Source: Planctomycetota bacterium
GTDB taxonomy: Bacteria > Planctomycetota > Brocadiia > Brocadiales > Brocadiaceae
Assembly: GCA_016873155.1 (NCBI GenBank)
Contig: VGXX01000002.1
Coordinates: 1 to 60,076 of the forward strand
Length of the DNA stretch: 60,076 bases
Reading direction: 5' to 3'
A model generated the notes under the pieces. It did no database searches and was not told the origin of the DNA. It worked only from the letters and a program-made list of their open reading frames with translations. The stretch's first letter is position 1, and each line of letters begins with the position of its first letter. A program made the translations under genes and the position numbers. Below are positions 1 through 7,845 of the stretch, in pieces.

Positions 1-1
1 T

Positions 2-538
2 GTAACTTATGGGATCGTAAAAGAACACGGCGGAACGATTATAGGTAATAACACTCAGAAAGGCGCAATTTTTACCGTCATGCTTCCCATTAAGGAACAA
101 ACGAATAAAGATATCAACTTACCTGTTGTCAAAAGGGAGTATAATTTTAAAGGTTTACATTTATTATTGGTGGAAGACGAGGTTAGCATTGCCGAGTCTT
201 GCGCTGAATTGTTGACGACAAAAGGCTGTCAGGTAACATCAGCATCCAGTGCAAAAGATGCCACGATCGCAATCCAGAAAGATCATTTTGATATCGTTGT
301 TATGGACTTGAAAATGCCGGGAGAAATGTCCGGAATCCAACTGTACGAGTGGATGATGAGCCGTATACCCGACATGAAAGGTAAAATAATCTTGATGACA
401 GGAGATACTTTGTCTACGGAGTGCGGTGCATTTATTGAAATGAGCAAGGCGGATTTTATTTCTAAACCGTTTCATTTTAATGATTTTCTTGAAAAAATAG
501 ACCGAATGGCAAAAGACACGGGAGCGCTTAAGGCGTGA
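2..538 (+). CDS. Hybrid histidine kinase, C-terminal fragment with receiver domain (5' end outside window)
   Basis: The frame is open from the left edge, so the ATG at 80 is an internal methionine and not the start. The first ~30 visible residues (VTYGIVKEHGGTI, then GAIFTVMLP) are the typical end of a HATPase_c kinase domain. After a short linker comes a receiver domain (about residues 45-170 of the fragment) with the acidic pair VEDE, the phosphoacceptor Asp in VMDLKMPG, the T of LMTGD and the K of SKPF. The protein is therefore a hybrid sensor kinase that passes phosphate to its own receiver or onward to another regulator. The sensor part and dimerisation domain lie outside the window. It converges with the HD-GYP gene. 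The family call is firm; the signal and target cannot be seen. Confidence 0.9.
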   Translation, partial: VTYGIVKEHGGTIIGNNTQKGAIFTVMLPIKEQTNKDINLPVVKREYNFKGLHLLLVEDEVSIAESCAELLTTKGCQVTSASSAKDATIAIQKDHFDIVVMDLKMPGEMSGIQLYEWMMSRIPDMKGKIILMTGDTLSTECGAFIEMSKADFISKPFHFNDFLEKIDRMAKDTGALKA

Positions 539-585
539 TATCCTGAATATGCAATTTGCACGGGAATATCACACATCTTTAGCAA

Positions 586-692
586 AAAATTTACGAATTA
601 CGATTTGGGATTTACGATTTGAAACTTCGTCGTGAGTACACGGTCGAACGATTTGAAAATCGTAATTCGTAAATCTAAAATCGTAAATCCCG
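586..692. repeat. Dispersed inverted repeat (family F), copy 1
   Basis: Two arms rich in TTTACGAATTACGATTT and its complement face each other across about 30 bp. Related arms recur at 32230-32283 and 37984-38026. It lies in the gap between the two convergent genes and has no coding potential. Confidence 0.6.
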
Positions 693-774
693 TTTAATTT
701 CTGTTCCGACTCGTTCGGGTTGGGAATATTAAGCGCCTATATCTGAGATTTGCCTTTACAGATGAATCAAGTCT

Positions 775-834
775 TAGATGCAAGAAATGAGAAGCAAGGT
801 GTAAGACTTCTGACTTCTTGCATCTTGTTTTATA
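775..834. terminator. Hairpin between convergent genes, probable bidirectional terminator
   Basis: The arms GATGCAAGAA and TTCTTGCATC are extended inward by GAGAAG/CTTCT and followed by TTGTTTTAT. The site lies between the stop codons of two convergent genes, where a shared terminator is expected. Confidence 0.55.
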
Positions 835-872
835 TTGGTCTGAGTCTTCGCCTCGCTAGCCCATTCTAAAAA

Positions 873-2669
873 TCAATTCCCGGTGGTATATCTTCTCGCA
901 TTATTTCCAATAAGATTTGATTCTACGATTTGTTTAAATACATTGGTAATCGTGGGATCAAAATGAACACCGGAATATCTCAGGATTATATTCAGGGCGT
1001 CTGTTTTAGATGCGCAGGGTTCATAAGTGTTTATCAATTCCGGCCTGCAGGCGCCTGTGGGATAGGTCAGATTATCAAACATATCAGCAATCCTGACGAT
1101 ACGCGCCGCAAGAGGAATAGCGCCATTTTTAATGCCGTCCGGATATCCTGTTCCATCCCAATTTTCATGATGATATAATGCAATATCCCGCGCCATCTGG
1201 AAAAAGGGTTTTTTACTCAAAAATTGTTCGCCGTGAATGGTATGTGATTTCAAGACTTCCAATTCCGCCTGTGTTAAAGAGTCCGACTTTTCTCTGATAT
1301 ACTGCGGAACGGCTACCAGTCCAATATCATGCAGGAGGCTGGAATATCGGATGGTATCTATAAAAACAGTATCAAGGCCCATGTGTTTTGCAATAACCGT
1401 TGAATACTCACTGGTGCGTAAAAGGTGCATAACTAATCCTTCTTTTTCAAAGCCCCTGCATATTTTTATCAGCGTATAAATAGTTTCAAGGTGAATTTCT
1501 TTTAAGGTATTGTTCATTGACTGCAATCGTTTACGCATGTCGTCGAAGAGGAGGATGAGTTTTCCCAATTCGTCTTTTCTGCTGGTTTTGACAGGGTGGT
1601 CAAATTCACCGCTGGAAATCTTTGCGGCGGCATTTTTCAGTTTATAAATGGGTCTCAGCAGGCTCTTGGATATCATCCATGATATAAAGAAAAGCAGGAT
1701 AACGACCGCAATCGTTGTGAAGATGGCATGCATGGTAATCCGGTTTACAAAGTAAAAAAAGGTAGACTGCGGCATGGTATAGATAAGCTTCCAGTCCTTT
1801 TGCTTTAAGGCGACACAATAACCGTGATTAATTTCGGGGTTTACAAATAACCTGTGTTTAAAATAAGTGCTATCACGGCTATTTCTCAGGGTGTCGGCTA
1901 CTTCCTGATAGTTGGTAGACCCGATTTCGGTAATACACTCTCCATAACTATTTTTTGAGACAAGTTCTTTTTCTACGGAGGGAGGCAGAGGTGTCCATGA
2001 TTTAAAGAGAAGACCCCTGTCTGAGGCGTGGGCAATTCTAACTCCGTGTTTATCGGATAAAACACAAACCACCCCTTTGCCCAGACGGTCTTTCTCTTTT
2101 TCGATGAGTGAGTGAAGCCACTTTGCATCAGTGGCCAGTATTAATACTGCAATGACATTATCTTCCGCATCCTTTACAGGGGCGCTGCAGTAAATGTAAG
2201 ACTTGTCGCCGTCCATGGATGGCTCAGAAACATAAATATTCCCCTTTAATGCTTCTTTAAATATATCTCTTTGTGAAAAATTGTATTTAAATGCCGCTGA
2301 GGTTGAAAACCTTTCTTTCCCTCCTTTATCTAAAAGGATAATACTTTCATAATAAGGAGATAGTTTTTGTAATGTATTCAAACATTGGACAGCGCAATTC
2401 TTGATTTTTTGTCTGGAGACACGATGCCCTGTAAGATAATCAATGAGGGTATGATTATTCCTTATATTGCAAACAAGCGTTTTGTGAGACAATAAAAGAT
2501 CGTCGATATTGCTGGCAACCCTTTCTGCATCACCTTTAATGGTATTTTTGTTGGCCTGTATAAGGATATCTTTGTCTTTCCAGTCATTGTATGCGATCAG
2601 ACCCAGAATTGGTAATAATGTTACCAGTAAAAAGGTAAAGAAAATTTTAAAAAAAATACTGGTTCTCAT
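873..2669 (-). CDS. Membrane sensor c-di-GMP phosphodiesterase (dCache-HAMP-HD-GYP)
   Basis: Predicted inner-membrane protein of 598 residues. A first membrane helix (about 7-27), an extracellular dCache-like sensor (about 30-305) and a second helix (about 310-332) are followed by a HAMP segment (to about 385) and an HD-GYP domain (about 395-585). The HD pair is seen in LLHDIG (about 445), then HH in ALYHHEN, the GYP signature in GTGYPDG (about 503-509) and a D-x-F-D-x-L-T tail, so all main metal ligands look present. HD-GYP proteins hydrolyse c-di-GMP. The sensor half (for instance VRIAHASDRGLLFKSW) is clearly homologous to that of the diguanylate cyclase encoded just upstream on the same strand. 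Whether the two share a transcript is unclear because about 200 bp with a hairpin repeat separate them. Confidence 0.9.
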   Translation of the reverse strand: MRTSIFFKIFFTFLLVTLLPILGLIAYNDWKDKDILIQANKNTIKGDAERVASNIDDLLLSHKTLVCNIRNNHTLIDYLTGHRVSRQKIKNCAVQCLNTLQKLSPYYESIILLDKGGKERFSTSAAFKYNFSQRDIFKEALKGNIYVSEPSMDGDKSYIYCSAPVKDAEDNVIAVLILATDAKWLHSLIEKEKDRLGKGVVCVLSDKHGVRIAHASDRGLLFKSWTPLPPSVEKELVSKNSYGECITEIGSTNYQEVADTLRNSRDSTYFKHRLFVNPEINHGYCVALKQKDWKLIYTMPQSTFFYFVNRITMHAIFTTIAVVILLFFISWMISKSLLRPIYKLKNAAAKISSGEFDHPVKTSRKDELGKLILLFDDMRKRLQSMNNTLKEIHLETIYTLIKICRGFEKEGLVMHLLRTSEYSTVIAKHMGLDTVFIDTIRYSSLLHDIGLVAVPQYIREKSDSLTQAELEVLKSHTIHGEQFLSKKPFFQMARDIALYHHENWDGTGYPDGIKNGAIPLAARIVRIADMFDNLTYPTGACRPELINTYEPCASKTDALNIILRYSGVHFDPTITNVFKQIVESNLIGNNARRYTTGN

Positions 2670-2727
2670 GGCATATTTTCCCAGGTTTTAACGAAAATAT
2701 GGGGGTGTATTATCAACCAACGCAGTA

Positions 2728-2814
2728 ATGACAAGTAGGGTGTGTCGGGTGACGTTTTACCCGTCAATCGACACACGTCCCTATTTCTAAAAGCTTTAAA
2801 CATCTTTTTATATA
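2728..2814. repeat. Dispersed hairpin repeat (family G), copy 1
   Basis: Contains TGTGTCGGGTGACGTTTTACCC followed by a TCGACACACGTCCC arm and an AT-rich tail. A second copy with the same layout (GACGTTTT, CCC, GTCA, TCGACAC, CGTC, then CTAAAA and TATA) lies at 22113-22197. The stem could also terminate transcription of the cyclase gene. Confidence 0.55.
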
Positions 2815-2865
2815 GAATTATCGGTTATTTTATCTTTTGCCTTAGCAAAAAGCAAACAACTATGG

Positions 2866-5046
2866 TTAATCCGGCTGAGCGGGTTTGTAACAGCATAGAC
2901 TATTTCGGCCAGTCTCTTTTGCCATATATAACGCTTCGTCAGCCCTTTTTATAAGGTCTTCCGCATTGTCTGCGTCTTTAGGAAAAGAGGCAATTCCGAT
3001 ACTTACTGACAATTGGGACCGTATCCCATTATGTTTGATCGGATATGCGTAAACGGCGGAACGTATACGTTCCGCAAGTATAAGTGAATTAAACGTATCA
3101 TCGTCTCTCACTATTACGGCAAACTCCTCGCCTCCGTAACGTGCGCAGACATCAACCGTCCTTGTCTGTGACTGTATTATAGTGGCAATGGTTTCGAGCA
3201 CAAAGTCACCGACCTGATGACCGTATGTATCGTTAAATTGCTTAAAATGGTCGATGTCAATCATCAAAAGTGAAATTTTGTAGTGGTACCGTTTTGAGCC
3301 TTCGATGTTTTCGTCCAGCCTCCTGTGAAATTCCTTATAGTTCAATAAACCGGTAAGTCCGTCGGTAATAGCAAGCTGTTGGACGTGTCCGTAAAGCCTC
3401 GCATTTTCTATAGCAACGGATGCCTGATAGGTTATGGTAAGGAGGACTTCTTCGTCTTCTAGCGTAAAGCGCTCATCGTTAGCCTTATTGGCTAATAACA
3501 GCCCTCCGCTTATCGTCCCGCTATTTGTTATAAGCGGCACACCGAGAAGCGTGCGGATGGGCGGATGGTTCGGCGGCAATCCTATAGAACGCGAGTCTTC
3601 CGTTATATTATCTAATCGAATGACCCGACCTTTCTTTATTACCGCGCCTAAAAGCCCTTTTCCCTTTGGCTGATCCTGGATTTGGAAAGATCCAAATTGA
3701 TTTGTCGCTGAAACCTTGAAATATTTAATATTTTCACCTTGTTCGTCCAGTAAGACTAAGCTCCCCATCTCGGCATTAACTATCCTTCGGGAAATGTTGA
3801 CAAGGTCTTGAAGAAGATGTTCCAGCTCAATATGAGAATGTATTTCAACGGCCACATCATTAAGATACCTGAGCTGTTCAATCTTTCGTTCGATAGATGC
3901 GGTCATGATGTTAAAGGTCTTCCCTAGCTGACCGATCTCATCGCCATTGACAAAGGGTACTCGCTTTGCGAGATTACCACGGGCAATTTCTTTGGATACC
4001 GAGGCAAAAGTATGGATACGGTTTGTACTCAGACGACCAATGACGATAGATGCCACGATGACCACACAGACGATAATACCGCTGATAATGCTAATATAAA
4101 ATATACTGGTATGAACAGGCTCAAGAAAGGTCGCTTCCGGTATGGTGGCGATGATCCGCCAGCCATTGTTCATAGTCTTGATGACCGAATGATACGTTCC
4201 TTTCCCTATAACAAGTTTATGTTGAAAATAGTGCGGCGGCAATGCCCTGGTTACGGCGTCCATTACCTCCGGTCTGTCAGTTGATGCTATTTCCTTGATA
4301 TTGCTTCCATACCGTTTTTCCCGTAAAATTTGTTCTTTGACTTCCGGTTTTAAAGGTATCCATGACTTGAAAATCAAGTCCCTCGTTGTCGAATGTGCAA
4401 TACGCACACCGTCTGAATTGGAGAGTATTACGGCATTTCCCACACCAACCCTCCCATTCTCAGTTTCAATAAGTTCCCAAAATTCTTCTGCGCTGCACTG
4501 TGCCACCAGGACGCCAATTATGTTGTCTGTGTGTTTGATTGGTATACTAAAGAATATGGATGGTTTTCCTTTATCCAGGGAAGGCGGAGAAACGTATTTT
4601 CCACCTTCTAGCGCCTTACGGAAAGTTGGTCTGGTTCCAAAATTCGCATCGGTTTTATTGCAGGTGCCCAGCACTACGTTACCCTCTGTATCCATAAGAC
4701 AAAAAGATAAAAAATCAGGGGTAATCCGCAGTTTGGCTCGAAGCGAAGATGCCGTCTGGCGGATAATGTGAGGTTGTTCTTTTATGTTTTTTAAAGTTAA
4801 GATGTGGATGAGTTGGGGCATATCAACTATTTTGTAAAGGTGTTTAAATTTGTAATCTATGAAGTTATTAAGGGAAGCTGCCACATTTTCGGTCTGAACT
4901 TTTAGAACATGTATTGTTTGTTCTGTTAATTTGACTTTTCCCAAGCTGTAAAAACCATATGTTGTGATAAAAAGCGGCAGTATGGATATAAGCAAGAGGA
5001 TGATAAGGAGTTTTTTACCAATTGATAAATTTTTAAAGAGGTTCAT
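2866..5046 (-). CDS. Membrane sensor diguanylate cyclase (dCache-HAMP-GAF-GGDEF)
   Basis: Protein of 726 residues predicted to make c-di-GMP from two GTP. Order of parts: membrane helix (about 13-33), extracellular dCache-like sensor (about 35-300), second helix (about 313-335), HAMP (about 340-392), GAF domain (about 410-550) and GGDEF domain (about 565-720). The active-site motif reads GGEEF, preceded at the canonical five-residue spacing by RTVD, which matches the product-inhibition I-site RxxD. The cyclase therefore looks active and feedback-inhibited. Its sensor half is homologous to that of the HD-GYP phosphodiesterase downstream. The ATG at 5044-5046 is followed directly by a membrane helix, which supports this start. 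No clear promoter was seen, but a 13-bp inverted repeat lies about 290 bp upstream. Confidence 0.92.
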   Translation of the reverse strand: MNLFKNLSIGKKLLIILLLISILPLFITTYGFYSLGKVKLTEQTIHVLKVQTENVAASLNNFIDYKFKHLYKIVDMPQLIHILTLKNIKEQPHIIRQTASSLRAKLRITPDFLSFCLMDTEGNVVLGTCNKTDANFGTRPTFRKALEGGKYVSPPSLDKGKPSIFFSIPIKHTDNIIGVLVAQCSAEEFWELIETENGRVGVGNAVILSNSDGVRIAHSTTRDLIFKSWIPLKPEVKEQILREKRYGSNIKEIASTDRPEVMDAVTRALPPHYFQHKLVIGKGTYHSVIKTMNNGWRIIATIPEATFLEPVHTSIFYISIISGIIVCVVIVASIVIGRLSTNRIHTFASVSKEIARGNLAKRVPFVNGDEIGQLGKTFNIMTASIERKIEQLRYLNDVAVEIHSHIELEHLLQDLVNISRRIVNAEMGSLVLLDEQGENIKYFKVSATNQFGSFQIQDQPKGKGLLGAVIKKGRVIRLDNITEDSRSIGLPPNHPPIRTLLGVPLITNSGTISGGLLLANKANDERFTLEDEEVLLTITYQASVAIENARLYGHVQQLAITDGLTGLLNYKEFHRRLDENIEGSKRYHYKISLLMIDIDHFKQFNDTYGHQVGDFVLETIATIIQSQTRTVDVCARYGGEEFAVIVRDDDTFNSLILAERIRSAVYAYPIKHNGIRSQLSVSIGIASFPKDADNAEDLIKRADEALYMAKETGRNSLCCYKPAQPD

Positions 5047-5097
5047 GAATACTTATTTCCTGTATTATTCTTTCTCGATGTTGGAATTTCAATCTTT

Positions 5098-5160
5098 TGT
5101 AATTCCCCTCCCCCTTTCTCCACCTCACTGAGGGGGAGAAAGGGGGAGGATAAGGATGGG
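5098..5160. repeat. Short copy of GC-rich palindromic repeat (family B)
   Basis: CCCCCTTTCTC and GAGAAAGGGGG form a strong stem around CACTGAGGGG. It shares the core AGGGGGAGAAAGGGGGAGG with the longer copies at 44381-44498 and 53816-53965. Located 50 bp upstream of the cyclase start. Confidence 0.6.
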
Positions 5161-5328
5161 TCAAGTGGAGCGAACCCATCAACTATTTACTCTGAAATTA
5201 TAAAGCAACGTGAGTACCAAACATAACAATAAAGAACACAATTATGGTAAGTATTTCATTTGAAAACAGTTAAAAACTGATATGTTTTGTTCTTTTTAGT
5301 ACAATCTAATTTTGTAAATAAAGAATCA

Positions 5329-5363
5329 TGTAATATTTACAATGATACAGTGTAAATATTACA
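5329..5363. promoter_or_regulatory. Perfect 13-bp inverted repeat, candidate operator
   Basis: TGTAATATTTACA and TGTAAATATTACA are exact reverse complements separated by 9 bp, so the half-site centres are 22 bp apart (two helical turns). The site sits in the 680-bp divergent region between the diguanylate cyclase gene and flgM. The geometry suits a dimeric DNA-binding protein; which one is unknown. The rest of this gap holds the short repeat at 5098-5160, the sigma-28 element at 5459-5485 and otherwise featureless AT-rich DNA. Confidence 0.4.
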
Positions 5364-5458
5364 AATAAATAGAAACGACAGTACGTATTCAGTACTCAGC
5401 TAACAGTAACAAGATATGGAAATATTTTCCTGTATAAAGATAATTTTAGAAAAAAGGT

Positions 5459-5485
5459 TAAATTATTTCAATAATATGCCGATAT
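5459..5485 (+). promoter_or_regulatory. Sigma-28 (FliA) promoter for flgM
   Basis: TAAA, exactly 15 bases, then GCCGATAT: one mismatch from the FliA consensus TAAA-N15-GCCGATAA. Transcription would start near 5495, giving a leader of about 230 nt before flgM. Late-class control of flgM by FliA is the usual arrangement. Confidence 0.75.
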
Positions 5486-5726
5486 AAAAAGAAGACAGGA
5501 TAGTGGCATCGCAGAGCAGGAAATGGTGGTTTTGTAAATTTCGTTAATAGTGGTTTTTTGAAACAGGCGCATAGTCTCTCGGAAGGAGTGGTTCTTGATT
5601 GGAATGGCGAAGTGTTTTTAGTAAAGATGCCTGTAAAGGAATAAGATGGAAATGAGCCGACGAATGCTATATAATTTTCAGCGTTTTACGGGTAGTGGCA
5701 GTCATTAACTTTATGGGAGATTTAAC

Positions 5727-6062
5727 ATGTCAATAGAAAATATTTCCAAAACTTCTCTTAATGCCAGGGTTGCAAATACAGGTCGTGTTGAGGCCAACCA
5801 GTCACAAATAAAAGCAGATAAAGGCAAACGCCCTGCCCATACGAAACTCGATACGGTAGATATTTCAAAGGAGGCCAGGAATCTTGAACAGACGGTTGAG
5901 AACCTGAAAACCGTTGTTCGTGAAATCCCGGATGCAAGAGATGCAAAGGTGGAAGAAGTAAGGGCAAAATTAAAAGATGGTTTTTACGACCGTCCGGAAG
6001 TGATTGAGGAAGTGGCAAGCAAAGTTATAGATGCCTTTAGTATTAAAAAGCAGGAATCATAG
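5727..6062 (+). CDS. flgM: Anti-sigma-28 factor FlgM
   Basis: Protein of 111 residues with a low-complexity, disordered N-terminal half and the FlgM core in the second half: DTVDISKEARNLEQ, then IPDARDAKVEEVRAKLKDG and YDRPEVIEEVASKVID. FlgM binds FliA and holds it inactive until the hook-basal body is complete, when FlgM is exported. The gene lies behind a near-perfect FliA promoter and is followed 2 bp after its stop by a small Cys-rich gene and then a terminator, so the two form a short operon. The predicted FliA gene is at 38369. The RBS region GGGAGA precedes the ATG. The HsbR/HsbA-like pair at 9285-11196 is a candidate modulator of FlgM, by analogy with Pseudomonas. Confidence 0.88.
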   Translation: MSIENISKTSLNARVANTGRVEANQSQIKADKGKRPAHTKLDTVDISKEARNLEQTVENLKTVVREIPDARDAKVEEVRAKLKDGFYDRPEVIEEVASKVIDAFSIKKQES

Positions 6063-6064
6063 CT

Positions 6065-6268
6065 ATGCTCAATGATAGAACAACAGGCGCTAAGGGAGGT
6101 GGCAAGCGTTTTATAGGGGTAAAGTTCGACTGTTGTCAGGTATACGCAAGGATCTATGTAAATAATGAAGGAACGGCGTATGAGGGTAGATGTCCGAGGT
6201 GTTTACGGAAAATACATGTCAAGATACACAAGGATGGTGTAAATTGTAGGTTTTTTTCAGCATTTTAA
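6065..6268 (+). CDS. Small Cys-rich (zinc-ribbon-like) protein
   Basis: A 67-residue basic protein with cysteines at 23, 24, 43, 46 and 61; CC and CPRC could form a treble-clef or ribbon metal site. It starts 2 bp after the flgM stop and ends just before a rho-independent terminator, so it is co-transcribed with flgM. I do not recognise a specific family. The coupling to flgM suggests a role in late flagellar control or export, but that is inference. The Cys pattern and operon position make a real gene likely. Confidence 0.6.
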   Translation: MLNDRTTGAKGGGKRFIGVKFDCCQVYARIYVNNEGTAYEGRCPRCLRKIHVKIHKDGVNCRFFSAF

Positions 6269-6311
6269 TGCGATGCTTTTATTTGGCGAGGCGTTTATTC
6301 GTAGTTGAAAG

Positions 6312-6357
6312 CCTGTCTATTTGTATGATGTTGAAATACAAATAAACAGGTTTTTTC
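6312..6357 (+). terminator. Rho-independent terminator of the flgM operon
   Basis: CCTGTCTATTTGTAT pairs with ATACAAATAAACAGG across a short loop and is followed directly by TTTTTTC. It ends the two-gene flgM transcript. Confidence 0.85.
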
Positions 6358-6395
6358 ATTTTAATAAGAAAACCTTTTGATAGTAAATTCTGGTA

Positions 6396-7610
6396 ATGAT
6401 AAGAATGACTTTCAAATTATATAAAAAATTGTTGACGGCGTTGATTATCTTTCCGATTGTTGTTGGCAGTGTTGGCTATGGAAAGGATATAAAGTCAAAG
6501 GTTGTTATTTTCCCCTTTAAAAACAGCGTGGATTCAAACTTGTCCTCGACTCCGATCGGGGATGCCCCCATAAAAGGGGTCGAAGATGTTATACGAAGCG
6601 AACTGATTCGCTCCGGATATTTTACGATTGTAGAACAAGAAAGAACCTTCGAGTTTGTGAGAGAGACTGTACTCAACAACTTTTTTAAGGTTGATAATGT
6701 GGATGTTAAAACAGCGGTGTCTGAAGCAAACATTGTTGATTTGTTTGCAGGTGTTGACCTGAAAATGGTTGTTCGTGTCTCGGAAAGGCTGAAGGCAGAT
6801 TTCGCCGTTAAAGGCGCAATTAACCAGTTTGGGGATAATTTTAGGGCAGATATAGAAGTTGTTAACGTAAAACTAAAGGAGACGGTGAGCGCTCTGGTAG
6901 GCGAATGTGAATCGAAAGAGAAAATTTCTGAGATGCTGGAGCAACTTTCACAGCAAATCGTTAATGTTTGTAAAGGCGTGAATGTACAGAGTGAGGTTGA
7001 TCATATACAAAGCAGTTATCAACAAGGGAAATTAACCTATGAAGAAACAGTGGGTAGGTTAAAGAAACTTTCTTCCGGGATGCCCGGGGTATTTACAATT
7101 CACTGCGCATTATTTTCAAACTATTTAGGACATCCGGAGATGGGGGATAACCTGATTGAGGAAGGCGAAGAGATACTAAATTTGTTTGATGCTGATAACG
7201 AGGAAGATATGAGGTATCTGGCCTCTTTAGGGATAGACCCTTTTTATGAACTGGCAAATGTTTATGTTGTAATGGGGAAGCTTGACCGTGCAATTGAAAT
7301 TTACAGGCGAGCGATCCGGGTTTACCCCATGAATCATGCAAAGTACTTTAAGCAATTAGGGGTATTGTATAAATTAGAGGATGAGACCGAAGCCTCCATT
7401 GACGCCTTTAAACAAGTGTTGAATATGAATCCGGCAGATTGTGAGGCAAGATACAATCTGGCATCAGTTTATGAGGCTAAAGGTGATATGTTTAATGCCC
7501 TTGAACAATATCAGGCTTCTTTGAAGTATACACAGAATGCAGCAGAAAGTTCGAGAGTAAAAGAGAAGATTAAGCAGTTACAGTCAAAAGAAGGTATTAA
7601 AGCTAAATAA
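6396..7610 (+). CDS. Exported CsgG/TolB-N-like protein with TPR repeats
   Basis: A 404-residue protein with a basic N-terminus and hydrophobic stretch (about 9-27), consistent with a signal peptide. The first domain (about 30-200) has the CsgG/TolB-N style layout: a KVVIFPFKN strand, a helix leading to SGYFTIVEQE, then ADFAVKGAINQFGD and ADIEVVNVKL. The second half (about 285-395) carries TPR-type repeats (DRAIEIYRRAIRVYP, ASIDAFKQVLNMNP, NALEQYQASLKY). In Vibrio, H-ring proteins such as FlgT and FlgO use related folds around the motor, so a periplasmic or outer-membrane motor accessory is possible here. The gene follows the flgM terminator and has no clear promoter of its own. Function is inferred from fold and neighbours only. 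Confidence 0.65.
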   Translation: MIRMTFKLYKKLLTALIIFPIVVGSVGYGKDIKSKVVIFPFKNSVDSNLSSTPIGDAPIKGVEDVIRSELIRSGYFTIVEQERTFEFVRETVLNNFFKVDNVDVKTAVSEANIVDLFAGVDLKMVVRVSERLKADFAVKGAINQFGDNFRADIEVVNVKLKETVSALVGECESKEKISEMLEQLSQQIVNVCKGVNVQSEVDHIQSSYQQGKLTYEETVGRLKKLSSGMPGVFTIHCALFSNYLGHPEMGDNLIEEGEEILNLFDADNEEDMRYLASLGIDPFYELANVYVVMGKLDRAIEIYRRAIRVYPMNHAKYFKQLGVLYKLEDETEASIDAFKQVLNMNPADCEARYNLASVYEAKGDMFNALEQYQASLKYTQNAAESSRVKEKIKQLQSKEGIKAK

Positions 7611-7616
7611 TTAAGC

Positions 7617-7632
7617 TGGTATATTGTTTGCG
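7617..7632 (+). promoter_or_regulatory. Sigma-54 (-24/-12) promoter upstream of the NtrC-type regulator operon
   Basis: TGGTATATTGTTTGCG has GG and GC exactly 10 bases apart and a good TTTGC -12 box. It starts 6 bp after the preceding stop codon and lies about 215 bp before the regulator start at 7846. The rest of the gap shows only AT-rich sequence that could hold an activator or IHF site. Confidence 0.6.
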
Positions 7633-7845
7633 CATAGTTGAGTTCAGGACTTCCAATTGGCCACAGGGAGCGTAGAGTAAAGGAGCAGTTGTGAGTCTTT
7701 GGCTCATGAGGGTTTATTCAGTGATTAAATCTAATAATAAAAATGTTGAATTATTAAACATACTATGATAGCCTTTTTGTTTAAAATTTAAACATTCTTG
7801 AAAATACCATATAATTTTTACTACGGGAAAAGGGGGGGGTAGTAA

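Noticed and set aside
6377-6405. TTGATA/TAAGAA as a sigma-70 promoter of the CsgG-like TPR gene
   Set aside because: The -10 would overlap the start codon and the match is poor.
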